Source: Pseudomonadota bacterium (GTDB lineage Bacteria > Pseudomonadota > Alphaproteobacteria > Rhizobiales > Hyphomicrobiaceae). Taken from it: DNA of 52,464 nt. Of this stretch, positions 1-7,706 are shown in pieces. The notes under the pieces are model-generated. The model was not told the DNA's origin. It did not search any database and saw only the letters and a program-made list of their open reading frames with translations. Location of the stretch: NCBI GenBank assembly GCA_018242255.1, contig JAFECH010000001.1, positions 1 to 52,464 of the forward strand, written 5' to 3'. Positions within the stretch are counted from its first letter, which is position 1. Each line of letters opens with the position of its first letter. The position numbers and the translations under genes were made by a program.

Positions 1-123
1 AAAAAAGGCCGGCTGGTCGCCCCGGCAACAGAGCTCTCTCAATAGATAGATTTTCCGGCGCACCTGGATTCTGAACCGGGACCGGATGGCATATGCGAGT
101 TTCGTAAGGAGGCTTAGGCTCCG
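1..123. other. Leader region upstream of the Mic60-like gene
   Basis: No complete gene lies here. A GC-rich hairpin (GCCGG at 8-12, CCGGC at 22-26) follows six A residues, so it resembles a terminator read on the minus strand. It could equally be the tail of an upstream gene cut by the window edge. In many alphaproteobacteria hemD precedes the Mic60 gene, but no recognisable HemD residues are visible. A strong Shine-Dalgarno sequence (AAGGAGG) lies about ten bases before the next start codon. Confidence 0.35.
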
Positions 124-1830
124 ATGGCAGATGAGAAATCGGGTGCAGGATCAAGCGGTGGGGCGGGCAAGAAGCCCTATGCGACGCTTGACCTTAAAGC
201 GACCGAGGTGAAGGTGTCGCCTGTCAAGTCGAGTGCTGCTGCTCAGAGCGCAGCGGGCAACGAGGTTCCGCGTCCGGCTGCGGCGGGGTCCTATGCCGAG
301 GAAGCGAAGAAGAGCGACGCAAAGCCAACGTCGGGTGCCAACCAATCCGGAAAGCCCCGCTACGATAAGTCGAGCGCATCGGCTGCGTCGTCGTCCGCCT
401 CTACGGCAAGCGCAGCCAAGCCGGAAGAGCCGAGCGTTGTCGTGCAGAAGCGCGGCGGGGTTTTCAGCCATCTGGCGGCCGGGGTTGCCGGCGGAGCGCT
501 GGCGTTCGCAGCCGTGCTCTGGGCGTTACCGCAACTCGACATGCAGGGCGGTGCAGACGCGAAGATCGCCGATATTTCTCAGCGTCTGGCGACAGTTGAA
601 AAGAATGAGAGCGCAGCGCCGCCACCACCGGATCTCAGCGGCATTGAATCGAAGATCGCCGGTCTCGAAAACGCGACGCAGAAAATTCCTTCGCTGATCG
701 AAAGTCAGGCGCGCCTTGTTGCCGAGACGAAAGCAGCGCTGGCGTCGGCCGCATCTGATGCCGGTCAGCCGCAGCTTATTGAGCGTATCGGTAAGATCGA
801 GGATCGCCTGAAGGCGATGGCCGACGCCGGTGTCAACGATCCCAATGCGACGCGCATCGAGCAAATCGCAGGCCTCACGGGCAAGGTGTCCGATCTCGAA
901 ACGAGCCTCGCGACGCAGCTTATGGCGCTACGCGAGAACGTGACGAAGGACGTGGAGAGCCGCGTCCAGGCCGCGAACCAAGCAGCAGAGACGGCACGTG
1001 CGGGCACGCAGCGTATCGATAAGGACGTCGCCGGGCTCAAGACCGACGGCGTGCGGATGGAAGAAGAAATTGCGGCGCTGAAGTCTACGACCGATCACGT
1101 GGCGGCGGATCTCAAAGTTACGCAGGATCAACTCGCTAGCCTCAAGACGTCGCTTGATGGGTTGAGCACTGCAGCCGCCAAACCCGCCGATATTTCGGCC
1201 GCCGTGCAGCCGATTGATCAGAAGATCGCAGCACTCGATAAAAGTGTGCAGGCGGTTGTCGAAGGCGATGCGGCGCGCAAGGAAAGTGCTCAGCGTGTCG
1301 TCCTCGCTCTTGAGCTGCAGAACCTGCAACGCGCGCTCGACAGCGGCCAGAGTTTCTCGGCTCAGCTCGCCGACGTGAGGAAAATCGCCGGACCCAAGAT
1401 CGATCTTTCGGCGCTTGAGAAGCTGCAGGAAACGGGCGTGCCGACGCTGCCGGAGCTAATCAAAGAATTCCGTACGGCAGCCGACAAGGCGATCGACGCC
1501 GACTCCGCGCCGGAGGATGCAAGCGTCGTCGATCGTTTGTGGGCCGGCGCAAAATCGGTTGTCCGCGTTCGCCGTATCGACCTTAAATCCGACGACAAGA
1601 GCACCGAGGCGGTCGTCGGCCGGATGCAGATCGCGCTGGCGGACGGCCGTCTCGGCGAAGTCATGGACCAGGCCAAGGAGCTGTCGCCGAAGGCGCAGGA
1701 TGCGATGCGCCCGTTCCTTGATAAAGTCGCGGCGCGGGTCAGCGTCGAGACTGCACTTCAGAACCTCAATTCACAGCTGAAGTCCTCCATTGCGGGCGTC
1801 TCCCAGCCATCGGCACAGCCGTCGCCATAA
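124..1830 (+). CDS. Mic60/mitofilin-like inner-membrane protein (COG4223 type)
   Basis: This 568-residue protein has a disordered Ala/Ser/Lys-rich cytoplasmic N-terminus (about 1-110), one transmembrane helix (about 116-137), a long predicted coiled coil rich in Glu, Lys, Ala and Leu (about 145-390), and a compact C-terminal domain (about 395-560) in the position of the mitofilin signature domain. That architecture, and the hemY-like gene 19 bp downstream, match alphaproteobacterial Mic60, the bacterial relative of the mitochondrial cristae-junction protein. In that family the protein shapes the inner membrane and contacts outer-membrane partners. The start follows AAGGAGG. The assignment rests on architecture and synteny, because the family is poorly conserved in sequence. 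Confidence 0.8.
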   Translation: MADEKSGAGSSGGAGKKPYATLDLKATEVKVSPVKSSAAAQSAAGNEVPRPAAAGSYAEEAKKSDAKPTSGANQSGKPRYDKSSASAASSSASTASAAKPEEPSVVVQKRGGVFSHLAAGVAGGALAFAAVLWALPQLDMQGGADAKIADISQRLATVEKNESAAPPPPDLSGIESKIAGLENATQKIPSLIESQARLVAETKAALASAASDAGQPQLIERIGKIEDRLKAMADAGVNDPNATRIEQIAGLTGKVSDLETSLATQLMALRENVTKDVESRVQAANQAAETARAGTQRIDKDVAGLKTDGVRMEEEIAALKSTTDHVAADLKVTQDQLASLKTSLDGLSTAAAKPADISAAVQPIDQKIAALDKSVQAVVEGDAARKESAQRVVLALELQNLQRALDSGQSFSAQLADVRKIAGPKIDLSALEKLQETGVPTLPELIKEFRTAADKAIDADSAPEDASVVDRLWAGAKSVVRVRRIDLKSDDKSTEAVVGRMQIALADGRLGEVMDQAKELSPKAQDAMRPFLDKVAARVSVETALQNLNSQLKSSIAGVSQPSAQPSP

Positions 1831-1849
1831 TCGATAAAGGGTTTGCGTC

Positions 1850-3589
1850 ATGGTGCGCCTCGTCGTTTATCTGCTCACGATCGCCCTCATCGCCTCCGGT
1901 CTTGCTTGGCTCGCTGACAGGCCCGGCACGCTGCAAATCGTCTGGCAGGGCTACGACATCGAAACGTCAGTGTTCCGCGCGATCGTCATCCTGGCGGCGC
2001 TCGTGGCTTCACTGATCTTTATCTGGTCGATCTTCAAGGCGCTCTGGAACAGTCCGGCGATGATAGGTAGCCGGCTGATGCGGCATCGCGAGCGGAAAGG
2101 GCTGGACGCGCTTTCCGGTGGCATGATCGCCATCGGTGCGGGCGACAGTGCACTTGCTAGCCGATATGCGCTGCAGGCGCGCAAGACCTTGCCGCACGAA
2201 CCTCTGACGCAATTGTTGCGCGCTCAATCGGCCGAGCTCTCCGGTGACCGCGCAGCTGCACGGCGCATCTATGAGGCGATGCTGGCGTCTCCCGAGACGG
2301 AGCAGCTGGGGCTGCGTGGGCTGTTTCTCGAAGCGCAGCGCGAGGGTGCGGGCGAAGCGGCGCGGCAGTTTGCTGCTCGGGCGCTGAAGGCCAATCCGAA
2401 GCTTGGCTGGTCGTCGACGGCGCTCTTTGAGCAGCAGTGCAAGCAGAAGGATTGGACGGCGGCGCTATCGACGCTCGAGCATGCGCGCAAGAGCGGTCAC
2501 ATTCCCAAATCGGCAGCGGATCGCAAGCGTGCCGTCCTACTGACGGCGAAAGCGATTCCGGCCGAGGATGACACGCCCGACAAGGCGCTTGCGTGGGCTC
2601 AGGAAGCGCATTCGTTAGCGCCGGATCTCGTGCCGGCGGCCGTCGTCGCGGGCCGCATTCTGGCCTCGCGCGGCAATACCTCGAAGGCGGCAAAGATCAT
2701 CCAGAAAACCTGGACCAAGGCGCCGCATCCCGATCTCGCGACGGTTTACGCGCATGCGCGCGTCGGTGACAGCACGCGCGACCGGCTCGATCGCGTTCGT
2801 CAACTCGCAGCTCTTAATCCGCATTCGATCGAAAGCCCCATCGCGGTCGCGACGACGGCGTCGGAAGCCCGATTGTTCGACGAAGCCCGCCGCGCGCTAG
2901 AACCATTGCTGTCCGATCGGCTGACGCAACGCGTAGCGCTGCTGATGGCGCGGATCGAGGCTGGCGAGAACGGCGAGAAAGGACGTGTGCGCGAATGGCT
3001 GGCGCGGGCGATGAACGCGGCGCGCGATCCGGTTTGGCAGGCCGACGGTGTCATCTCCGATCACTGGGAACCAATCTCGCCGGTCGATGGCCGTCTCGAT
3101 GCCTTCCAATGGCGCGTGCCGGTTGAAACGGGCGATAGTGCAAGAGGTGAAATTCTGGCGACCAAGATCGAAGAGTTGATCGCCATTGCCCCTGCCACGA
3201 CAGAAATCAAGGCCGAGGCACCAGTCGTTGCGGACACCAAGACCGAAGCCGTAACTCCCGTCTCGGTCGGTACCGAGCCACCGGACGTGGAGCCCGAGGT
3301 CGTCACTGCTGAGCCCGTCACGGTCCCGGTGGCGCCGAATGCCGGAAACGACCCTAAGGCTTCGGCGGTAGGAGCTGCCAACGGCGCGGTGCGCCAGGCG
3401 GCAGCTACCGCACGCGGCGATGAGCTTACGCCGACGGTGAAGACGTTGCCTCAGGAGCGTTCAACCTCGGTGCGCGGGGATTCGGCCGTCTTCGTCACGC
3501 CGCGTGCGCCTGACGATCCGGGTACCGAGCCGCTCGAGCCGGAGCTTGAGCAGCCTGTTGCTCGCCGGAATTTCCGGTCGGTCAACTAA
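1850..3589 (+). CDS. hemY: HemY-like TPR membrane protein
   Basis: This 579-residue protein has two hydrophobic N-terminal segments (about 3-20 and 40-62), as in the HemY_N domain, followed by helical TPR-like repeats (about 85-400) and a Pro/Glu/Val-rich low-complexity tail (about 440-579). This is the proteobacterial HemY found in hem operons, not the protoporphyrinogen oxidase that shares the name. Its exact role in tetrapyrrole synthesis is unsettled. It starts 19 bp after the Mic60-like gene and is very probably cotranscribed with it. The long acidic tail is an alphaproteobacterial extension with no visible domain. Confidence 0.85.
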   Translation: MVRLVVYLLTIALIASGLAWLADRPGTLQIVWQGYDIETSVFRAIVILAALVASLIFIWSIFKALWNSPAMIGSRLMRHRERKGLDALSGGMIAIGAGDSALASRYALQARKTLPHEPLTQLLRAQSAELSGDRAAARRIYEAMLASPETEQLGLRGLFLEAQREGAGEAARQFAARALKANPKLGWSSTALFEQQCKQKDWTAALSTLEHARKSGHIPKSAADRKRAVLLTAKAIPAEDDTPDKALAWAQEAHSLAPDLVPAAVVAGRILASRGNTSKAAKIIQKTWTKAPHPDLATVYAHARVGDSTRDRLDRVRQLAALNPHSIESPIAVATTASEARLFDEARRALEPLLSDRLTQRVALLMARIEAGENGEKGRVREWLARAMNAARDPVWQADGVISDHWEPISPVDGRLDAFQWRVPVETGDSARGEILATKIEELIAIAPATTEIKAEAPVVADTKTEAVTPVSVGTEPPDVEPEVVTAEPVTVPVAPNAGNDPKASAVGAANGAVRQAAATARGDELTPTVKTLPQERSTSVRGDSAVFVTPRAPDDPGTEPLEPELEQPVARRNFRSVN

Positions 3590-3742
3590 GGCGCTGATTG
3601 AGTTGAGGGTCTCGGCGCGCGCGGGGTTCGCGCGGGCTGCTGCGGCAGGAATGACTTTTGCTGCCGCGACCCTTGCAATTCCCGGCCACCCAGAGTATCC
3701 CTCGCGCCTTCTCGGGGGGCAGCGCCCCTCCGCCGGAAAAAA
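3590..3742. other. Gap between hemY and tRNA-Thr with a hairpin
   Basis: No convincing gene is present; a short open frame here reads through from the end of hemY in another frame. An inverted repeat (GCGGCAG at 3642-3648, CTGCCGC at 3661-3667) may end hemY transcription, but it has no T-tract. Confidence 0.3.
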
Positions 3743-3818
3743 GCCGCTTTAGCTCAGCCGGTAGAGCACGTCATTCGTAATGACGGGGTCGTGTGTTCGA
3801 GTCACACAAGCGGCACCA
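3743..3818 (+). tRNA. tRNA-Thr (anticodon CGT)
   Basis: The sequence folds as a full cloverleaf. The acceptor stem pairs GCCGCTT with AAGCGGC. The D arm carries GCTC/GAGC. The anticodon stem pairs CGTCA with TGACG around the loop TTCGTAA, giving anticodon CGT, which reads ACG (Thr). The T arm pairs GTGTG with CACAC around TTCGAGT. The 3' CCA is encoded at 3816-3818. It stands alone between hemY and the PilZ gene. Confidence 0.96.
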
Positions 3819-3949
3819 TCTCCTTCCGACACAACCGATTAGCCGATGCGCGGCCGCGTTGTCATGCGGGCTGCGGCGTCGTCGGCACAGGCACAATTGC
3901 AAATGAAGAAATAACCCGCTGTTAGATTTTCCGGCTTCAGTTTCCGCGC

Positions 3950-4270
3950 ATGGGAAAAGAGCGCAGACAATCCGAGCGACAGACCGTCAGCCATCCGGCG
4001 CGAATTGAGCTTGAGGACGGGAATATTTTTTCAGCGCGGATTGCCAACGTCTCGCAGGGCGGTGCGCTGCTCATTTTTTCGGACGGCGAAGCGCTACCCA
4101 ATATTTTTCACGTGGTTGATCTCACATCAGATGAGCGTCGCGAAGTGCGCAAAGCCTGGACCGCGCCCAATCGGGTCGGTGTGCAATACATCGACGACGA
4201 AGCTGGTCATTTCGGACGTGCTGTGAGAACGCGCTCGACTTTTGGCAAGCGAGCCCCAAAACAGAATTGA
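3950..4270 (+). CDS. Small PilZ-domain protein
   Basis: This 106-residue protein is a single PilZ-like domain. It begins with an Arg-rich segment (ERRQSER, residues 4-10) that matches the RxxxR c-di-GMP motif, and later has NVSQGGA (about 33-39), matching the D/NxSxxG motif. Such proteins sense cyclic di-GMP and affect motility, adhesion or polymer export through partner proteins. Whether this copy binds the nucleotide is not certain from sequence. It appears to be a single-gene unit, followed by the hairpin at 4291-4318. Confidence 0.8.
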   Translation: MGKERRQSERQTVSHPARIELEDGNIFSARIANVSQGGALLIFSDGEALPNIFHVVDLTSDERREVRKAWTAPNRVGVQYIDDEAGHFGRAVRTRSTFGKRAPKQN

Positions 4271-4290
4271 TTTCGGACGAAGAAATAGGA

Positions 4291-4318
4291 AGGCCCCGCC
4301 ATGTGACTGGCAGGGCCT
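4291..4318 (+). terminator. Hairpin downstream of the PilZ gene
   Basis: AGGCCCCGCC and GGCAGGGCCT can pair around an eight-base loop with one internal mismatch, about 20 bases after the PilZ stop codon. There is no clear T-tract, so termination strength is uncertain. Confidence 0.45.
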
Positions 4319-4495
4319 ACAGGACTCGCACCGCCCTCGCGCCGACTGGTTTCGGTCCCGCTGTCCGACCTGCTCGGCAGCGATGCACTTCCCGCTGAGA
4401 CCAGCAGCGATACCTAATGCTGCTGTCATGAACAATTCACAAAACGTGTCACAGGCCGTAACAAAAATGCTCGCGCGTTTTAAATGCGGAGCTGT

Positions 4496-4684
4496 CTAGT
4501 AGTCTTCGTCTTTTTCTTCGACGCGATAGCCGTAAGGACGGTGACCGCAGTATTCTTCAGCGGCTTTCTGGGCGTCGTCCCACGTCTCGTAGGAACTGCC
4601 GATGGTTTCAGTGCCGCCGCTGAAACATCCTTCGGCATCGTTCCGGCAATGGTCACACCAAACAACGACTTTGAATTTCGCCAT
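4496..4684 (-). CDS. Small protein of unknown function with a WCDHC motif
   Basis: This 62-residue protein starts at an ATG preceded by GGGGAGA. That is a better start than the upstream one of the longer open frame, which would add an unconserved-looking extension. The first half carries four cysteine/histidine residues (WCDHC at 9-13, Cys20), suggesting a possible metal site. The second half (ETWDDAQKAAEEYC, about 33-46) reads like a short helical domain, and the C-terminus is acidic. It is cytoplasmic, with no signal peptide. The family is not recognised. Confidence 0.65.
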   Translation of the reverse strand: MAKFKVVVWCDHCRNDAEGCFSGGTETIGSSYETWDDAQKAAEEYCGHRPYGYRVEEKDEDY

Positions 4685-5027
4685 GCTGGCTTCTCCCCAT
4701 GAGAAAAAGCCCTCAAGCGTCGCTCCCGTTTGCGCACAACATTCAGGTATGTCGGTCGCGGGGAAACGGCGGTGCGCAATGCCGCCTGTTTTTCTTGTGC
4801 GGTTTCCTCGCGTTACGCGCCAACCACAGACTCGGATTGAGGCTAGCATTTGACGCGGAAAGTAAACGTGACTGCAGTGTAACACTTCGCGCGAAAAAAT
4901 GGCCCATTGCGGCGTCGCGGCGCCGATTCATCGCGCATAAGGTCACATTGGCTATTCGGGAACTCGGTCTGCCACATTCTGTTTGCTACGGTTCGGGCAG
5001 CAATCGCTACCTGGGGAGCCATACGCC
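4685..5027. other. Intergenic region with a minor hairpin
   Basis: No convincing gene is seen on either strand. GGCGG (4768-4772) and CCGCC (4782-4786), followed by a T-rich stretch, could form a weak plus-strand terminator, but no gene on that strand ends just before it. The region should contain promoters for the two divergent flanking genes; none could be assigned firmly. Confidence 0.3.
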
Positions 5028-5540
5028 GTGAATGTGCGACTGATCTCATTTCTGTTGGCCGTGGGCCTCGCCGTCGCTGCCTCGAATGCCAATGCCGAGT
5101 GCACGATGAACGAGATTGAAAAGCCGAACACCCGCATCGGCGTCTGTCGGCAGCAGCCGGGAATTGCCAGCGGCTACGGCTGCACGTCGTTGCTGATGAA
5201 GGAGCAGGTTGCGGATCAGTTCCAGCAGATCGCGCTAGCGCGGCGCTGCGGGTTCAATGCCGAGGCCGATAAGCTGGAAAAATTTTACGGCCAGACGACG
5301 CCTTACGTCATCAGCCTTTACGAGTGTATTGACACTTCGGTCGACCGAGCGGACGTCGAGACAAAGGCCAAAGCAGAGGTCGACAAGAACTTGGCGAAAC
5401 TGCCGGCGGGATGCCCGGCCGATCTCAAGGAAAAAATGTCGAAGCGGCTACCGAAGCTCATTGAGATCGACGAACGGTCGTTGGCCGAGATGAAAGCGCT
5501 CGCAGCCAAAATCAATCTGACGCCTGAAGTTTCCAAATGA
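5028..5540 (+). CDS. Secreted protein of unknown function
   Basis: The likely start is the GTG at 5028, preceded by GGGGAG. It places a clean signal peptide (NVRLISFLLAVGLAVAASNANA, residues 2-23) at the N-terminus, giving 170 residues. The longer open frame from 4983 would bury that signal. The mature part is charged and helical, with several cysteines (ECTMNE, VCRQQ, YGCTS, RRCGF, YECID, GCPAD) that could form disulfides in the periplasm. No family was recognised. It is probably a single-gene unit. Confidence 0.7.
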   Translation: MNVRLISFLLAVGLAVAASNANAECTMNEIEKPNTRIGVCRQQPGIASGYGCTSLLMKEQVADQFQQIALARRCGFNAEADKLEKFYGQTTPYVISLYECIDTSVDRADVETKAKAEVDKNLAKLPAGCPADLKEKMSKRLPKLIEIDERSLAEMKALAAKINLTPEVSK

Positions 5541-5582
5541 CCGCTCGGACCAGGGGCGCTCCAGCAAATCTTTGCTAACCCT

Positions 5583-5607
5583 AAATTCGCTCGGTATGCT
5601 CGAATTT
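5583..5607. repeat. Inverted repeat AAATTCG-N11-CGAATTT
   Basis: A perfect 7-base inverted repeat is flanked by further complementary bases (AAATCT at 5566-5571, AGATTT at 5609-5614). It lies after the stop codon of the preceding gene and about 60 bases before the next start, so it may be a terminator, an operator or both. Confidence 0.5.
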
Positions 5608-5669
5608 AAGATTTGTCTCCTAATGTCACTCTGGCCGTGAGGGCAGAGAATGCATTTGGGAGACGTCCC

Positions 5670-6041
5670 ATGTTTGGTTTGAAGTTTGTTGTCGGCGCTC
5701 TGGCCGTAGCATTGAGCATTGTTGCTCTCTCTTCAGAGGCTGATGCAACATTTTATCGTGGCTGCGGCTATGACCCGTCCGGCTATCATCCGCCGAGCTG
5801 GCGTGGATGCCCCCGGGCTGTGCGACGTGCTGCCCGCCGGGCTTATCGTCAAGGGTGGGGCTTTTATCCGGCTTATGGATTCTACCCGGCCGGCAGCTAC
5901 TACGCATTGCCGCCAGCCTATCCGGTTTATGCCGTGCCGCCGCCGATCTATCCGGCTTATCCCGCCTATCCGTTGTCGTACTGCTATTACGACAACGGTT
6001 ACGACATGCGTCCGCGAACAGTGTGCGTCCCGGCGTGGTGA
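5670..6041 (+). CDS. Small secreted Tyr/Pro-rich protein
   Basis: The chosen start is the ATG at 5670, preceded by GGGAGA, giving 123 residues. It has a signal peptide (about 1-26, ending SSEADA) and then a mature part dominated by Tyr, Pro, Gly and Ala, including repeats of the form YPAY and YPVY. Four cysteines occur (RGCGY, RGCPR, SYCYY, TVCVP). Proteins of this composition are common in Hyphomicrobiales and are likely cell-envelope or surface proteins, but no function is established. It faces the next gene tail to tail across a shared terminator. Confidence 0.7.
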   Translation: MFGLKFVVGALAVALSIVALSSEADATFYRGCGYDPSGYHPPSWRGCPRAVRRAARRAYRQGWGFYPAYGFYPAGSYYALPPAYPVYAVPPPIYPAYPAYPLSYCYYDNGYDMRPRTVCVPAW

Positions 6042-6071
6042 ACGACAGCCGCACGCGCATCTTGCAAAACG

Positions 6072-6109
6072 AATAAGGGGCCAATCCAATTCGGCCCCTT
6101 ATTTTTTTT
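6072..6109. terminator. Strong rho-independent terminator between convergent genes
   Basis: AATAAGGGGCC (6072-6082) pairs perfectly with GGCCCCTTATT (6093-6103) around a ten-base loop and runs into eight T residues on the plus strand. The A-tract on the other side gives some function for the minus-strand gene too. Confidence 0.9.
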
Positions 6110-6116
6110 AATCGGC

Positions 6117-6386
6117 TTAGCGGATCCAGCCCCATGCCCGTGGTCCACGGCAGAAGTCGCGGTGGTGCAGGTAGTAGCAGCGGCGCCCGTCGAAGTAGTC
6201 GTCGCGGGCAAATGGATCGCCGGCGTAGGTCCAGAAGCCGAAACGATAGCCATGGGGCGGACCAGCGCGATGATAGCCGAGCCGGAAGTATCCGTCGTGG
6301 CGATGATGCCAGTGATGCGCCTCGGCGGCGGGCGCCAGGGCTGTTAGCCCCAAGGCGATGCCTGCGACGCCTACAAACTTCAACAT
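6117..6386 (-). CDS. Small secreted His/Tyr-rich protein
   Basis: This 89-residue protein has a signal peptide (about 1-23, ending PAAEA) followed by a mature segment rich in His, Tyr, Arg and Gly (HHWHHRHDG at 24-32, later YYLHHRDFC). The composition suggests metal binding or a surface role, but no defined family was recognised. Two cysteines (RRCYY and RDFCRG) could form a disulfide. It is convergent with the Tyr/Pro-rich secreted protein and may belong to the same broad class of small envelope proteins. Confidence 0.65.
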   Translation of the reverse strand: MLKFVGVAGIALGLTALAPAAEAHHWHHRHDGYFRLGYHRAGPPHGYRFGFWTYAGDPFARDDYFDGRRCYYLHHRDFCRGPRAWGWIR

Positions 6387-6579
6387 TTGCAGCCTCTCGA
6401 TTTGTTGCCTTGCCGTTCAGTCGCGCGTCCGCTGCGGGAACGCAATCAGGAACTGCTGCTTTGGCAAATTCCGCATCAGCGAACCTGAGCGTTTTTAATC
6501 ACATCGTGAAATTTCCCTGACAATGAGGGTACGGTGTCCTTTTTTGAGTCACGAGCAGGGGCAATTTCCGAGGTTTGCG

Positions 6580-7299
6580 ATGGGCTTTCCTTCTAGGCGA
6601 CAGGCATTTGCCACTGCGACCGGCGTCGCGCTCATGACATTTGCGTTTGCGTCGGCGAGAGCTGCCGTGGCCGCCGATGTGTGTGAGGCGCTTTGGCGGG
6701 CGCGCAATGCCATTTTCGCCAATAAGGGCTACTGCTTCGAAAGTCCCGAAGGCCAAGCGGCGTTCGGAAAGAGCTGCTTTCCGCCCTATGGCAAGCTCAC
6801 GCCGGCGGAAGAAGCCGATGTCCAGCGGATCAAGGATGTCGAGGCGCATCAGCGGTGCGCCCCGACGCCGTCAGGGATCAATGCTGCCGCGACAGCGACC
6901 GGCGCAAGCGGATTCCGTGTCGTTCCGAAATACGTCGTCCAACTTGCGCTATCACGGGCTGCTGCAAACAAACTCTCGCAATCTGGCGAGACTGTGCGGA
7001 TTGCAGCCTTCTACTATGGGACCGCTACGAGACCCTCGGTCGAGAATGAGTCCGGCGAGATTGCGCTTGCGAACGAGGCCGTCGATCTGCCGAGCGGGAC
7101 GACGGCGGCCAACCTCGGCGGGATTTCCATATCCGAAGCGGAGATTGGAAAAACATCAGAAGGTCAGCCTCTACTGCTGATCAATGTTTATACGAGCCGC
7201 AAGGTCTTCCCGGATAATCTGTTCGACTGCGGCATCTACCAAGGCCCTGCTGCGCAAGCGGGTCAAGTCAACATCAACTGCAAATTGATCGGCGAATAG
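6580..7299 (+). CDS. Exported YARHG-domain protein
   Basis: From the ATG at 6580 (preceded by GAGG) the protein has 239 residues with an N-terminal signal peptide (about 1-32, RRQAFATATGVALMTFAF, cleaved near AVAA). Residues about 36-75 (ALWRARNAIFANKGYCF and what follows) match the YARHG domain, an extracellular module of unknown function. The rest (about 110-239) is a predicted beta-rich domain with no identified family. The open frame can be extended 57 bases upstream, but that would displace the signal peptide. No operon partners are evident. Confidence 0.75.
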   Translation: MGFPSRRQAFATATGVALMTFAFASARAAVAADVCEALWRARNAIFANKGYCFESPEGQAAFGKSCFPPYGKLTPAEEADVQRIKDVEAHQRCAPTPSGINAAATATGASGFRVVPKYVVQLALSRAAANKLSQSGETVRIAAFYYGTATRPSVENESGEIALANEAVDLPSGTTAANLGGISISEAEIGKTSEGQPLLLINVYTSRKVFPDNLFDCGIYQGPAAQAGQVNINCKLIGE

Positions 7300-7307
7300 G
7301 GCCGAGG

Positions 7308-7622
7308 CTACTGCAGCCCCGGAGCCGCTGGATTGTGAGGCGGTGTGGTTGCCTCGGGGCCGCTGCCTTTGTCACCCGCGCTGCTGCCCGCTCCTGAATC
7401 AGCGGGCAAGATGATGTCTGGCGGGGGCTGTTTGCTAATCGGAACATTTGGCGAGGTCGGCGAAACGACAGCGTTATTTTCGCTGCCTGGGCCGACTTTG
7501 CCGGGCTCAATTGTCTTTGCGGCGCTGGGCGCGCTGCTGCTGGTCGCATCGGCGAAGGCTGGAAGAGAACTTCCGAGCGCGGCCGACGCGATCGCGGCGG
7601 CCATGAGAAGTTTCTTGCTCAT
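7308..7622 (-). CDS. Small secreted Pro/Ser-rich protein
   Basis: The start MSKKLL at 7622 gives 104 residues with a signal peptide (about 1-24, ending AFADA). The mature part is low-complexity, rich in Ser, Pro, Ala and Gly with no cysteines, and is probably disordered in the periplasm. No function can be assigned. The longer frame adds an implausible N-terminal extension before the signal peptide. Confidence 0.55.
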   Translation of the reverse strand: MSKKLLMAAAIASAALGSSLPAFADATSSSAPSAAKTIEPGKVGPGSENNAVVSPTSPNVPISKQPPPDIILPADSGAGSSAGDKGSGPEATTPPHNPAAPGLQ

Positions 7623-7706
7623 GGGTATAATGTCCTTCCGCTGTTCCATACGCGTCCAACGCATGGCACAACGAAGGTGTTCCCAATGATAAAAGAGCCC
7701 GAAACG

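Noticed and set aside
3504..3752. Open frame overlapping the end of hemY and the tRNA-Thr start
   Set aside because: It overlaps a real gene and a tRNA, has no ribosome-binding site and looks like a shadow frame.
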